Shown here: positions 30,688 through 39,896 of the stretch, piece after piece | Layout of the letters: every line of letters starts with the position of its first letter | Numbering within the stretch: position 1 is the stretch's first letter | Assembly: GCA_041166745.1 (NCBI GenBank) | Contig: JBEEGH010000013.1 | Coordinates: 1-64,000, forward strand | From: DASUCS01 sp041166745 | GTDB taxonomy: Bacteria; Actinomycetota; Acidimicrobiia; Acidimicrobiales; JACDCH01 | Length of the DNA stretch: 64,000 nt | Reading direction: 5' to 3' | Notes under the pieces: model-generated | Told to the model about the DNA's origin: nothing | Seen by the model: only the letters and a program-made list of their open reading frames with translations | The model's database searches: none | Position numbers and translations under genes: made by a program

Positions 30688-31695
30688 CTACGTCAGTGCA
30701 GGGGGAACACCTTGGCGCGGCCGCGAGAAGCGTCCGAGCCCGCCCGGCTCCTCCGCCGCGCCGGGAAGCGATCCGCCGTTCATCGCCATCAGGTTGTCTT
30801 GTCGCCACGCGTACAGCCCGATCGCCGCGGCAAATGCGAGCACGATGTAGCCGGCGGTCTTGTTGCGGTCTTTGGCGGGCGCCGAGGCTGCAGTGTTGAC
30901 CGGCGTCGTCGCGGCTTGCTTCGAAGGAGCGGTCGCCGTCTCGCCGACCTTGTCGGCGGGGAGTCCCGTCGCGACCGGTGTGATCACGGGAGGGTGGACC
31001 GTGCCGGTCGAGGTACCAGCGCCCGCAGTCGACCCGTTGTTGCTCCCGGCAGCAGGGTTGTTGTTCGCAACCGGCGCCACCGTCGGGGGCGGGGCCGCGA
31101 AGGTCTCGAGCGACGCGCTGGTCGGCGCGTCGAGCACGAGCGAGAAGGCCGCGGGGGCGGAGGTGGCCGGGTCGACTCCGGGGATGATGGCGATGTCCAG
31201 CAGGGTGGCGAGCTGCAGCGGTCCGACCGCGAAGGTCCAGGACTTGCCGTCAGTCGCCTTTTGGCCGTTGATGCAGGACGACGTGACCGTGGGCGCGGAT
31301 TGCCACGTCCCGTTCTCCACCCCGGTCCAGGTCGAACCCGTCTGACAGGCGAGCAACACCGCGGTGGCCGCGGCCTTGTCGTCCGCCACCTTCATCGTCA
31401 GGGATTTCACGGTCTGATCCGTGCCGACGGTGAAACGCACGGCAGCGAACGCGGTGCCCTTCGGGTCGGTCGGATTTCCCTGCACGTTCAGCTGACCGGC
31501 CTGCACATTCGGCGGGGCCGGCAACGGTGTGGGGAGGCTGCTGTCCTGTGCCTTCCACCACCATCCCTTGGCCGCGAGCGTGGCGGCGGGTCCGTCGGCC
31601 CCGGCCGAACCCGTACCGGCCATGAGCATCAGCGCGACGGCGATCAAGGCCAGCCCGACCAACCGGGCGCTGTTGCGTCGTGCACGCCTGCTCAT
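30688..31695 (-). CDS. Exported surface protein with C-terminal membrane anchor
   Basis: 335 residues. A signal peptide (residues 1-33, SRRARRNSARLVGLALIAVALMLMAGTGSAGA) leads to a beta-rich domain (about 34-195) beginning AATLAAKGWWWKAQDSSLP, with two Cys pairs possible (LLACQTG and TSSCING). A Pro/Thr/Ala/Asn-rich stalk follows, then a single helix near 288-305 (TAGYIVLAFAAAIGLYAW) and a short tail ending FSRPRQGVPPALT. Its ATG overlaps the ABC-fusion stop (ATGA), so it is translationally tied to the transporter and may be an accessory receptor. No family recognised. Confidence 0.7.
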   Translation of the reverse strand: MSRRARRNSARLVGLALIAVALMLMAGTGSAGADGPAATLAAKGWWWKAQDSSLPTPLPAPPNVQAGQLNVQGNPTDPKGTAFAAVRFTVGTDQTVKSLTMKVADDKAAATAVLLACQTGSTWTGVENGTWQSAPTVTSSCINGQKATDGKSWTFAVGPLQLATLLDIAIIPGVDPATSAPAAFSLVLDAPTSASLETFAAPPPTVAPVANNNPAAGSNNGSTAGAGTSTGTVHPPVITPVATGLPADKVGETATAPSKQAATTPVNTAASAPAKDRNKTAGYIVLAFAAAIGLYAWRQDNLMAMNGGSLPGAAEEPGGLGRFSRPRQGVPPALT

Positions 31696-34600
31696 TCGTC
31701 GTTCTCCTCACGTCGTGCGGCGACGAGCGGCGCGCGCCTTCGCACCCGGATGTGGTCGGTCGCAGGAACCGGGGCGGTTTTCACCGCAGGCTCGGGCCGG
31801 CCAGATCGGTTGATCGTGGCGAGATCACCACCGAGATACGAGGACACCACCCGCGGATCGCGGATGACCTCCTCGGGCGTACCTTCGGCGATCGGATGGC
31901 CGAGCTCGAGGGCGATCATGCGGTCGGAGATGGAGGTGATGAGCGGCATGTCGTGCTCGATCACGAGTAGACCGCAACCCGTTTCCGCCTGGATGCGCTG
32001 CAGGAGCGGTCCGAGCGCTTCGGTCTCTCGCTGCGCGATGCCGGAAGACGGTTCGTCGAGCAGCAGCACCTTCGGATCGTGGGCGATGCACATCGCAAGG
32101 TCGACGATCCGGCGGCTGCCGGTGGACAGCTCGCGAACGAACTTGTCGCGGAACGCTCCGAGACCCATGAGGTCGATGAGGTCGTTCACCGACCACGCAA
32201 CATGTTCCTCGAGCTCGACCACGCCCGGGAGGCCGAGCATCGACGCAATGTGGTCGCGCACGTCGAGGTGACGTTCGAAGCCGAGGGCGATGTTCTCGGC
32301 CACCGTGAGGCTCGGCACGAGGCGCGCATCTTGGAACGAACGGCCGAGGCGTAGCCACGCACGTTTGTCGGGCGACATCCGGGTGACGTCGATGTCGCCG
32401 AGGAGAACGCGTCCGCGATCGGGGATCAGGAAGCCCGAGATGAGATCGAAGATCGTGGTCTTGCCGGCGCCGTTCGGGCCGATGAGGCCGAGGATCTCGC
32501 CCTCGCGCAACGAGAAGCTCGCATCATCGACAGCGCGGATGCCACCGAACGTCTTCACGATCGCGCGCACATCGAGCACGATCGGGCGCTCGCTGATATC
32601 GGCGGCGCGATCGTGCCGCGACGAGATGACAGGAGTCGAGGTCTTCTCTTGGCCGTTGGTTTTCGCGGCGCCTTCGAGGAAGACCGATCGAACGATGTCG
32701 TCGCGCTCGAGCAGCTCGGCGGTCGATCCCTCGAATCGCACCTCGCCCTTCTCCATGAAGTACGCGCGGTCGGCCACGGTGAGCGCGACGTTGATCGACT
32801 GCTCGACGAGGATGATCGCGGTTCCCGACTCCTGGATCCGGCGCACGATGCCCAACAACATCTCGACGATCGTGGGCGCCAGACCCAGCGAGAGCTCGTC
32901 GATCATGAGCAGCTTCGGTTTGGCGATGAACGCCATTCCGAGAGCGAGCATCTGCTGCTCGCCACCGGAGAGGTTTCCGGCGAGCTGATCCTTGCGTTCG
33001 AGGAGACGCGGGAAGATCTCGTACACCTCTTTCACGGCGCCTTCGAGGTACTTCGGATCGTCGCGATACAACCAGCCGCCGGCCCGCAGATGCTCGGCCA
33101 CGGTCAAGGTCGGGAACACGGCCTTGCCGCCAGGTACCTGGATCACGCCCGCCTTCGTCGTCGCGACACCATCCGAATGGGTGATGTCGCGACCTTCGAA
33201 GAAGATGGCTCCGCCCATCGGTTCGACGACACCGCTGATCGCTTTCAGAAGCGTCGACTTGCCGGCACCGTTGGTGCCGAGCAACGCGACACACTCACCC
33301 GGCCGCACCTCCATGTCGACGCCGAAGAGCACCTGGACCTGGTCGTAGGCCACCTCGACGCCGCGGCACATGAGCAAGCTGCCGGTGCCCTCCGCGGCCT
33401 CGAGCCGCGCCCGACGAAGGTCTGCGGTCATGGACAGGAGCGACATCGCTCGCGTCGTGTCGTCTGCGACGAACTTGTGGCCCGACCGCAACACGAGCCC
33501 GGTGATGATCCAGTAGGGAGCGGTCACGGCCAGACCCCACCGATTGCCGCGTGAGTCCGCAAGGGCGGCGAATCCGGGAATGAAGTAGAGCAACCAGACG
33601 CCGGCGACCAAGAACAGCGATCCGAAGGTGAACGACAGTGTGCGGACACGCGCCGGCGACACGAGCGCTTGTGTCGCGTAGAACCCCGGGAAGAACCAGC
33701 CGACGACGAAGCTGGTGATCAATCCGATCACGATGACCATCGGAAGCACCGGTGAGACCGCGATCGCGAAGATCCCGATACCGACGAAACCGAGGGCGAG
33801 GCCGGCGCGCTTGAGCGGCTCGCCCATGCCTTGGCCGAGCCAGACGATGGTGCGTCGACCGGCCATCTGGATGCCGATGAACGTCGCCGCCGCATTGACC
33901 GCACCGATGACACCGCGGCCGAGCTCGTTGACACCGAAGTCCTTCTCGAGGAAGAGCGGTAGGAGGTACGCGAGCGGAATCAGACCGGCGCCGAGGAAGA
34001 ACCACGCGGCGTACTGCCGCTTGAGGGTCTTGATCGAGAACAAGATGCGGCGGGCTTCGGCGAACGAGACCGGATCTTCCTGCTCGGCCATCAGCGCGGC
34101 GTCGGGGTCGTCGGTACCGCCTCGAACGGGCTCGTGCAGCTTCGTTGCGCCGATGAGCGCGGTGAGCACGATCGGGATCACGAGGATGACGAACGCCACG
34201 CGCCATCCGGCGACGGCCGCGGCGATGCCGGCAACCGCGGAGCCGACGATCGTTCCGAAGTACACCGCGTTGCGGTGCGCCCCGAAGACGCGGGGCCGGT
34301 CGAACGGCTTGTAGTAGTCGGCCAGCAGGGAGGTGTGGATCGAATCGTTGAGCAACCGGCCGATGCCGTTTCCGAACCGGAACAGGATCAGTAGCGCGAG
34401 CACCGGCGCGAGGCCGGTGGCGAACGAGAAGACACCGGCGATGATGGCGCCCGCGATCACCAGCCTTCTCCGAGGCAACCGGTCGCCGTAGAAGCCGACG
34501 GGGACGGCGAGCAACAGCACGACCGTCAGGTTCAGGACGACGATGAGCCCGAACGCCGCCGTCGACAGATCGAAGGCATCGCGGATGTTGGGGGCGAGGA

Positions 34601-34715
34601 CGTTGAACGCCGCGGTGTCGAACTCATCGAAGAAGAACAGCAGGAACAGGATGACGAGCGGATACGTCGGCATCCCTCCGGCGATCTCGTCGATGCGCTT
34701 GCGGAGCGCGTTCAC
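31692..34715 (-). CDS. MFS permease fused to LivF-like and LivG-like ATPases
   Basis: 1007 residues from the GTG at 34715 (GTGA overlap with the permease gene). Residues 1 to about 440 are an MFS domain (VILFLLFFFDEFDTAAFNVLAPNIRDAF; GDRLPRRRLVIAG loop). A LivF-like ATPase follows with Walker A GTNGAGKST near 480 and signature LSGGEQQ near 580, then a LivG-like ATPase with Walker A GPNGAGKTT near 745, a degenerate signature LSTGSRR near 863 and Walker B LLLDEPSSG. It presumably powers the fused LivH-LivM permease next to it. The MFS half might be a second translocation route or a structural add-on. Confidence 0.85.
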   Translation of the reverse strand: MNALRKRIDEIAGGMPTYPLVILFLLFFFDEFDTAAFNVLAPNIRDAFDLSTAAFGLIVVLNLTVVLLLAVPVGFYGDRLPRRRLVIAGAIIAGVFSFATGLAPVLALLILFRFGNGIGRLLNDSIHTSLLADYYKPFDRPRVFGAHRNAVYFGTIVGSAVAGIAAAVAGWRVAFVILVIPIVLTALIGATKLHEPVRGGTDDPDAALMAEQEDPVSFAEARRILFSIKTLKRQYAAWFFLGAGLIPLAYLLPLFLEKDFGVNELGRGVIGAVNAAATFIGIQMAGRRTIVWLGQGMGEPLKRAGLALGFVGIGIFAIAVSPVLPMVIVIGLITSFVVGWFFPGFYATQALVSPARVRTLSFTFGSLFLVAGVWLLYFIPGFAALADSRGNRWGLAVTAPYWIITGLVLRSGHKFVADDTTRAMSLLSMTADLRRARLEAAEGTGSLLMCRGVEVAYDQVQVLFGVDMEVRPGECVALLGTNGAGKSTLLKAISGVVEPMGGAIFFEGRDITHSDGVATTKAGVIQVPGGKAVFPTLTVAEHLRAGGWLYRDDPKYLEGAVKEVYEIFPRLLERKDQLAGNLSGGEQQMLALGMAFIAKPKLLMIDELSLGLAPTIVEMLLGIVRRIQESGTAIILVEQSINVALTVADRAYFMEKGEVRFEGSTAELLERDDIVRSVFLEGAAKTNGQEKTSTPVISSRHDRAADISERPIVLDVRAIVKTFGGIRAVDDASFSLREGEILGLIGPNGAGKTTIFDLISGFLIPDRGRVLLGDIDVTRMSPDKRAWLRLGRSFQDARLVPSLTVAENIALGFERHLDVRDHIASMLGLPGVVELEEHVAWSVNDLIDLMGLGAFRDKFVRELSTGSRRIVDLAMCIAHDPKVLLLDEPSSGIAQRETEALGPLLQRIQAETGCGLLVIEHDMPLITSISDRMIALELGHPIAEGTPEEVIRDPRVVSSYLGGDLATINRSGRPEPAVKTAPVPATDHIRVRRRAPLVAARREENDE

Positions 34716-37123
34716 TTCGACAACCTCTCGAGTCGCAGTTCGCCCGGTGTGGCGGTCTCGTTGTCGCTGCCGTTGCTGCCGTTCGTGGGGGCCACCCTGA
34801 AGTGCTCGTGCTCCTGCGCATCCGCGACCGCGACGAGTTCGCCGCACTGCGGGCAGGCGATCACGTGGGCGAGATCGCCTGACTCGACGGCTTCGACGAT
34901 CTCGGCGGTGGTCGCGGCCGCGGCAATCGCGTGGTCGGCGGCTTCGTGTTCCTGCTGCTCGACGAGCGAGTCGGCGATGAGGCTCGGCACGTGGATGTTC
35001 CGCTTCCGGGCGACCCGCCGGAGCAGGTTGTCGCGAATGCGGAACATGCCTTCGGCCAGGCCGCCGGGGAGGAACAGGAGGATGGCCAGGAGCCCGATGC
35101 CGGTCGTGAGGAGTTCGATCTGCTCGATGTCTCTCAGGCCCGGTAGCAGCGGAACGCCGATCACGAACACGGCACCGAGGATGGCTCCCGGCAGTGATCC
35201 GATGCCGCCGATGACCGTCAAGGTGAACAACTCGATGGAGCGCTCCGGCGGGAAGGCGTTGTCCGCGAATGCCGGGGTCTGGTAGGCGAGCAGTCCACCG
35301 GCCAATCCGGCCATCAACCCCGAGACCGCGAACGCGGCCAGGCGGCTACGCGCCAGGTTCACGCCAAAGGCTTGCACCGCGCGGCCGTTGTCGCGCACAC
35401 CGATGAGTACCCTCCCGGACCGATTGCGCCGCAGCGAGCGCGCCATCGCGAGCGCAAGCAGCAAGAACGCGACGCACATGTAATAGAACTTCGCGTCGGC
35501 CTCGAACGTGATCGGGCCGAGCTGGCTGGAGTCGCCGAGGTCGACCGTACCCCACAGCACCGGGCGATTCACGAGGTGACCACTTTTGGGCACGAGCCAA
35601 CCGAAGTAGTTGCGGTTGAGCAGGCTGGCCACGGTGAATGCGAAGCCCAAGGTCGTGACCGCGAGGAAGAGGCCCTGGATGCGGAGGGCCGGCAGCCCGA
35701 TGGCAACGGCAACCGCCGCGCCGACCAGCATGGCGACGATGATGGTGACGAAGAAGTCGACCTGGTGGTTGGCGGCCAGTCCACCGGCGGTTGCCGAAGC
35801 GACGCCGGCGATGGCGAACTGCCCGAGACTGATCTGCCCCGCCCAACCGGTGAGCACGACGAGCGACACGCCGATGATCGCGTAGATCACTCCGACGGTC
35901 GCATACGACGTGTACGCGTCGCCGAGCCAGAAGGGCAACGCCACCACCGTGGCCATCACCACGGCGGACAGCACGGTGATGCCCGTGCGCACCTCAGGGA
36001 CCGACCGCAACTCCGCGGGGATCGGCCGGACTTCCTTGACCGCCTGCCAACTCGAAGCCCCGAGCTCGTACGCCCGGGAGAGCTTGCCGCGCTGCACGAG
36101 CAGCGCGACCACGATCGCGACGAAGATCGCCGGGTCGGAGAGCCGCGCGGTGTTGGTGGTGAAGTTGATGCCTTGGTCGATGACGCCGATCAACAGCCCC
36201 GAGGCAAAGGCGATGGGGAGGCTTTCCATGCGCGCCATCACGGCGATGGCGAGGCCGATGAACAGCAGGCGAAGGCCGACGAAGCCGTCGAGCGGGATAC
36301 CGGTCAGCGGTACCGTGAAGAAGACACCGACCGCGGACAGCATCGCGGCGATCATCCACACGATCGTCGAGACCCGCTTGACGGGGATACCGAGCAGTGA
36401 CGCCCGCTCACCGTTCTCGGCCGAGGCCCGTACGGCGATTCCGATGTCGGTGTACTTGAAGAAGGCGCCGAGCGCGAGCACGAGAATGCCGACGACCACC
36501 ACCGGAGCGATGTGGTCACCTCGGAATTTGAAGACGCCGACGACGAACGTGAACCGCGAGAACGGGGTCGGTACCGTCAGCGTCGTGACGTCGAGGAGGT
36601 TGCCTCCCACCCACTGCTTCGAGAAGAACTCGAGGACGAGCAGCAGAAATCCGATACCGATCGTCACGACGGTGAGGATGAGGCGCGGCGCGTTGGAAAA
36701 CCGTCGCACCAACGTCACTTCGACCAGCCCGCCGAGGAAGAGACTGCCGATGATCGCGATCGGCAGCGCAATCGCCCAGGGCACGCCACGCTTCACGATG
36801 AGCAGCAGCGCGATGATCGCCGGTACCGAGCCGAGCTGCGCCTGCGCGAAGTTGATGATGCGATTGGCGCGGTACACGAGGATGATGCCCATGCCGAGCA
36901 ACGCGTACAGCGAGCCGTAGATGAGGCCGAGCATCACGATCTCGGTCGGGATGATGTGTGCACCCCGCCCGACGTGGATGATCGGCACTTTGCCGAACAC
37001 GTACTGCAACGCGATCTGCACGATCACGATGTAGCCGAGCAGCACCTTGAGGGCAGGGCCCGCGATGCGGTGGTTCCACACCGGGGCGATCGCGGAGCGC
37101 CCCCGACGAAACACCTCGGTCAT
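34712..37123 (-). CDS. Fused LivH-LivM branched-chain-type ABC permease with C-terminal zinc-ribbon-like tail
   Basis: 803 residues from the ATG at 37123 (ATGA overlap with the binding-protein gene). The first half is LivH-like (MLGLIYGSLYALLGMGIILVYRANRIINFAQAQLG), the second LivM-like from about residue 385 (VGVIYAIIGVSLVVLTGWAGQISLGQFAIAGV; later IGVRDNGRAVQAFGVNLARSRLAAF). Both EAA-type coupling loops seem present (AFGVNLARSR; AASENGERASLLG-like). The tail contains CPQCGELVAV near residues 756-759, a lone CxxC with nearby His, which may bind metal or sense redox. One chain should replace the usual heterodimer. Confidence 0.88.
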   Translation of the reverse strand: MTEVFRRGRSAIAPVWNHRIAGPALKVLLGYIVIVQIALQYVFGKVPIIHVGRGAHIIPTEIVMLGLIYGSLYALLGMGIILVYRANRIINFAQAQLGSVPAIIALLLIVKRGVPWAIALPIAIIGSLFLGGLVEVTLVRRFSNAPRLILTVVTIGIGFLLLVLEFFSKQWVGGNLLDVTTLTVPTPFSRFTFVVGVFKFRGDHIAPVVVVGILVLALGAFFKYTDIGIAVRASAENGERASLLGIPVKRVSTIVWMIAAMLSAVGVFFTVPLTGIPLDGFVGLRLLFIGLAIAVMARMESLPIAFASGLLIGVIDQGINFTTNTARLSDPAIFVAIVVALLVQRGKLSRAYELGASSWQAVKEVRPIPAELRSVPEVRTGITVLSAVVMATVVALPFWLGDAYTSYATVGVIYAIIGVSLVVLTGWAGQISLGQFAIAGVASATAGGLAANHQVDFFVTIIVAMLVGAAVAVAIGLPALRIQGLFLAVTTLGFAFTVASLLNRNYFGWLVPKSGHLVNRPVLWGTVDLGDSSQLGPITFEADAKFYYMCVAFLLLALAMARSLRRNRSGRVLIGVRDNGRAVQAFGVNLARSRLAAFAVSGLMAGLAGGLLAYQTPAFADNAFPPERSIELFTLTVIGGIGSLPGAILGAVFVIGVPLLPGLRDIEQIELLTTGIGLLAILLFLPGGLAEGMFRIRDNLLRRVARKRNIHVPSLIADSLVEQQEHEAADHAIAAAATTAEIVEAVESGDLAHVIACPQCGELVAVADAQEHEHFRVAPTNGSNGSDNETATPGELRLERLSK

Positions 37124-38859
37124 GAGTGGACCGGTATGAGACTGAGGTCGCTGCTCCACTGGCCGAGCTCGTAGCGCTGCTCACAGGTGTGCGGCTGCGG
37201 GTTGGGACAGTTCGGCCCGACCGTGATGTAGGCGCCCTGCGAGCCGTCGATCGGCGTGGTCGCCAGCGGATCCCAGTACACCTCCTTCTCGTCGGACTCC
37301 GCCGTGTAGTCGTCGGGTCCGAACTTCGTCAGCGCGACCCGTCCGGCGCCGCCGAACGGCGGGATGTTGCCCAGCACGCCCTGCTCGAACGTGAGCGCGT
37401 TCAGGTTCGGGCCGGTCTGCTGGAGCATCAATGCCGCGGTGCTCATGAACGCCCAATCGAGGCCGCAGCCGTTGTTGCCACATGGGTGACCGTTGTTTCC
37501 CGCCGCCCGCCAGGCGCGACCGGCATCACTGTCGTCGAGCGGACCGAAGGTCGGGAGCTGACTCGGCCCGAATGCGTGTTGCCACTGTTGCTTGTCGTAC
37601 AGCTGACCCAACAGGTCGTAGTCGAGCAGACCGATACCAGGAAGCACGTGCTCCGGGTAGTACGCCTGGTTCGACAGCCCGGTCGTCAGGAACACGGGGG
37701 CGATCGGGTCACACATGCACACAACGGTCGTGACCTTGTTCGTCGCCAGCGACGCGACGGTGGACTCCGTCTGTGTCGTCGCACTGTTGATGTCGGACTT
37801 GTATGTGAACGGATGGTCGACGGCCGCATTCGGGCCGCCGCACGCGCGCACGGCATCGATGACGCGCTGCGCGGTAATCGTGTTGGCCGGGATCTCGGGG
37901 ACGATCACCCCCAACTTGCGCACCAGCCCAGGCGTGTTACGCGGACCGATCGTGGCGTGGATGTTCGTGCCGGCGTGATCTGGGGCCTTGCCAGCGAGCT
38001 TGTTGCAGTAATAGCTGGAGATGAAGTCGGCCGACTGCGTGCCGTCCATGCCCGCGTCGTACCGGTAGGGCCGGCGGCCGTTGTAGTAGTTCGCGTCGAA
38101 CGCGGAGCCGCCCACCGAGACGATGCCGGCGTTGGCCCAGATGTCGAAGACGTCCGCGTACAGGGACGTGATCCAGATGACCATGAAGGGATGCGCCTTC
38201 ACGACTTCTTGGGCCGCGACCTCACACTTCTGGTAGTCCGGCGGTGTCGTCGGGCAGTCGCCGATCACCTTGTCGAATGTGATCTTGCGGCCGTAGAGCT
38301 CGTAGTGCGTGTTGATGAACGACTTGTAGGCCGCGATCGCCGCGTCCTCTTCTTCCACCGTGGTCGCCAGCCCCTTCAGCTTGAGGATGGCGTTGACCTG
38401 CTCGTTGGGTTTGGCCTGGAAGATGATCACCTTGATCTCGTCGCCGGAGACACCCTCGGCGGTCGCGCCGCCGTTGTCGCCGCCGAACGCCGGCTGGCAG
38501 GGCGGACCGTGAGAGAGCAGCACGTCGAACTGGTAGGGGCCCGCGCAGTGGCTGGTGTCGCCCGCGGCCAGCCCGCCGCCGCCGACGTTGCTCGTCGCGC
38601 CACCGCCACCACCACCGCCGACACTGCCGCCGCCCCCGGTCGCCGCCGACCCGGTGCCGCCGACGTCGCTCGTACCGGTGCCGCTAGCACCGGTGGACGC
38701 GAACCCGCTCGTCCCCGAGCCCGCGCGGTTGCCGCCGGCCCCGCCCGCGCTCAGTGCGGTGCGGTCAGGTGCCTTCGATGGCGACGCCACGATGAAGAGC
38801 GCTTGGACCAATGCCAGCGCGAGAAACGGTCCGTACAGCCGAAGCGTCGACCTCCGCAT
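37120..38859 (-). CDS. ABC transporter substrate-binding protein, branched-chain type, with Gly-rich linker
   Basis: 579 residues from the ATG at 38859, with GGGGGG 8 bp upstream. A signal helix (LYGPFLALALVQALFIVASP) is followed by a Ser/Gly-rich linker (residues about 35-105, with runs of up to seven Gly) and a periplasmic-binding-type domain: GVSGDEIKVIIFQ, FVIGDCPTTPPDYQKCEVAAQEVV-like helix, WANAGIVSVGGSAFDANYY, and late YWDP / GAYITVGPNCPNPQPHTCEQRYELGQW. Several Cys pairs suggest disulfides. No lipobox, so it is probably anchored by its N-terminal helix. The ligand cannot be told; the fold is shared by amino-acid and amide-binding proteins. Confidence 0.82.
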   Translation of the reverse strand: MRRSTLRLYGPFLALALVQALFIVASPSKAPDRTALSAGGAGGNRAGSGTSGFASTGASGTGTSDVGGTGSAATGGGGSVGGGGGGGATSNVGGGGLAAGDTSHCAGPYQFDVLLSHGPPCQPAFGGDNGGATAEGVSGDEIKVIIFQAKPNEQVNAILKLKGLATTVEEEDAAIAAYKSFINTHYELYGRKITFDKVIGDCPTTPPDYQKCEVAAQEVVKAHPFMVIWITSLYADVFDIWANAGIVSVGGSAFDANYYNGRRPYRYDAGMDGTQSADFISSYYCNKLAGKAPDHAGTNIHATIGPRNTPGLVRKLGVIVPEIPANTITAQRVIDAVRACGGPNAAVDHPFTYKSDINSATTQTESTVASLATNKVTTVVCMCDPIAPVFLTTGLSNQAYYPEHVLPGIGLLDYDLLGQLYDKQQWQHAFGPSQLPTFGPLDDSDAGRAWRAAGNNGHPCGNNGCGLDWAFMSTAALMLQQTGPNLNALTFEQGVLGNIPPFGGAGRVALTKFGPDDYTAESDEKEVYWDPLATTPIDGSQGAYITVGPNCPNPQPHTCEQRYELGQWSSDLSLIPVHS

Positions 38860-38960
38860 CCCGGAAACCCCCCTTTTGACCGGGAATCGGGCGGCACCCC
38901 GGTCATCGGTCACACCTTTCGCTCGCGGGAGGGCGGGTTCCTGCCCCGCTTCCGGGTTTT

Positions 38961-38978
38961 CCTGACCCGCCGGTCAGG
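38961..38978. promoter_or_regulatory. Palindrome upstream of the transporter operon
   Basis: CCTGACC (38961-38967) and GGTCAGG (38972-38978) with a 4-bp centre, 100 bp upstream of the binding-protein start and just past the LLM gene's stop. It has no T-run on the minus side. The tight GACC/GGTC dyad looks like a TetR- or GntR-type operator; a terminator for the LLM operon is the alternative. Confidence 0.45.
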
Positions 38979-38990
38979 CCGCTTTGTCCT

Positions 38991-39896
38991 CTATGCAGCG
39001 CGTTGCAGGGGGAGCAGCGCGGCCGCGACCTGCGTCAGCTCGGCGTCCCAGTCGGCCGGCTCGGCCAGCGGCACGACGACGAACTTCGAGACGCCTGCGC
39101 CCACGAAACGCTCGATCTGCAGCTTCAAGCCGTCGAGGCCAGCGGCGATCACCTCGGTCGGATCGTCGAGATCCGGTCGCCGAGCGGCGAGCGCCGCGGC
39201 CACGACATCGGGGATGGGACCGTCGCAGTACGCCACGAGCGCCCCCCAGTGCTCGTCGTCGAAGGTGCGGTTCGCGGCCGCGGCCGCCTCCTCGACCACG
39301 GGACGGGAGCGCTCCACGTCGGCCGGCGTGCAGAACGACGGGAGCCACCCGTCAGCCAGTCGGCCGATGCGCCGGAGCTCCGACGGGGCGAGACCGCCGA
39401 GCCAGACGTCCGGCGGTTGCTGTAAGGGCTTCGGCCGCACAGAGACGGCTTCGAAATGAAAGCGTTCTCCGACGTGATCGACCGACTCCTCGGTCCAGAG
39501 ACGCCGGATGAGCGGCAACGCTTCGTCGAACCACTTCGCACGATCGCCGCGGGCCACGCCGAAGGCTTGTTGCTCGCGGGGATCGGCGACCCCCAACCCG
39601 AACGCGGGCAATGTCCGCCCGTTCGACAACCGGTCGAGGCTGGCCCACTCCTTGGCGAGCAGCACGGGGTTGCGACCGGGAAGCACCTGCACGCTCGTAC
39701 CGAGCTTGAGCTTCTTCGTGCGCCCGGCGGCTACGGCCAACCCGATGAGCGGGTCTGGGCAATCGCCGGTGATGCGTTCGGAGAGCCAGAGCGAGTCGAA
39801 CCCATTGCCTTCGAGCGCGTCGACGAACGCGTTGAAGCGTCCCGCATCGTTCGTGAGCGAACGCGTGCCGAGCCCGTACCCGATGCGTACCTTCAT
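38991..39896 (-). CDS. LLM-class F420-dependent oxidoreductase
   Basis: 301 residues, ATGA overlap with the sigma gene upstream. A luciferase-like TIM barrel is indicated by KVRIGYGLGTRS, ALEGNGFDSLWLSERITGDCPDPLIGLAVAAGRTKKLKLGTSVQVLPGRNPVLLAKEWASLDRLSNGRTLPAFGLG and PPDVWLGGLAPSELRRIGRLADGWLP. The family is mostly F420-linked in actinobacteria; flavin cannot be excluded. Substrate unknown. It is the last gene of an operon with an ECF42-like sigma factor and a DGPF protein, whose combination with an LLM enzyme is not standard. Confidence 0.85.
   Translation of the reverse strand: MKVRIGYGLGTRSLTNDAGRFNAFVDALEGNGFDSLWLSERITGDCPDPLIGLAVAAGRTKKLKLGTSVQVLPGRNPVLLAKEWASLDRLSNGRTLPAFGLGVADPREQQAFGVARGDRAKWFDEALPLIRRLWTEESVDHVGERFHFEAVSVRPKPLQQPPDVWLGGLAPSELRRIGRLADGWLPSFCTPADVERSRPVVEEAAAAANRTFDDEHWGALVAYCDGPIPDVVAAALAARRPDLDDPTEVIAAGLDGLKLQIERFVGAGVSKFVVVPLAEPADWDAELTQVAAALLPLQRAA

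Noticed and set aside
30673..32271. 532-codon plus-strand frame
   Set aside because: Antisense to the surface protein and ABC-fusion genes, without recognisable domains.
38560..38760. Gly-rich stretch as a repeat element or PE-PGRS-like protein
   Set aside because: It is the flexible linker of the binding protein; codons vary and there is no regular DNA repeat unit.
37126..39459. 777-codon plus-strand frame
   Set aside because: It runs antisense to the binding protein and LLM genes, both with strong family motifs; the frame itself is low-complexity.
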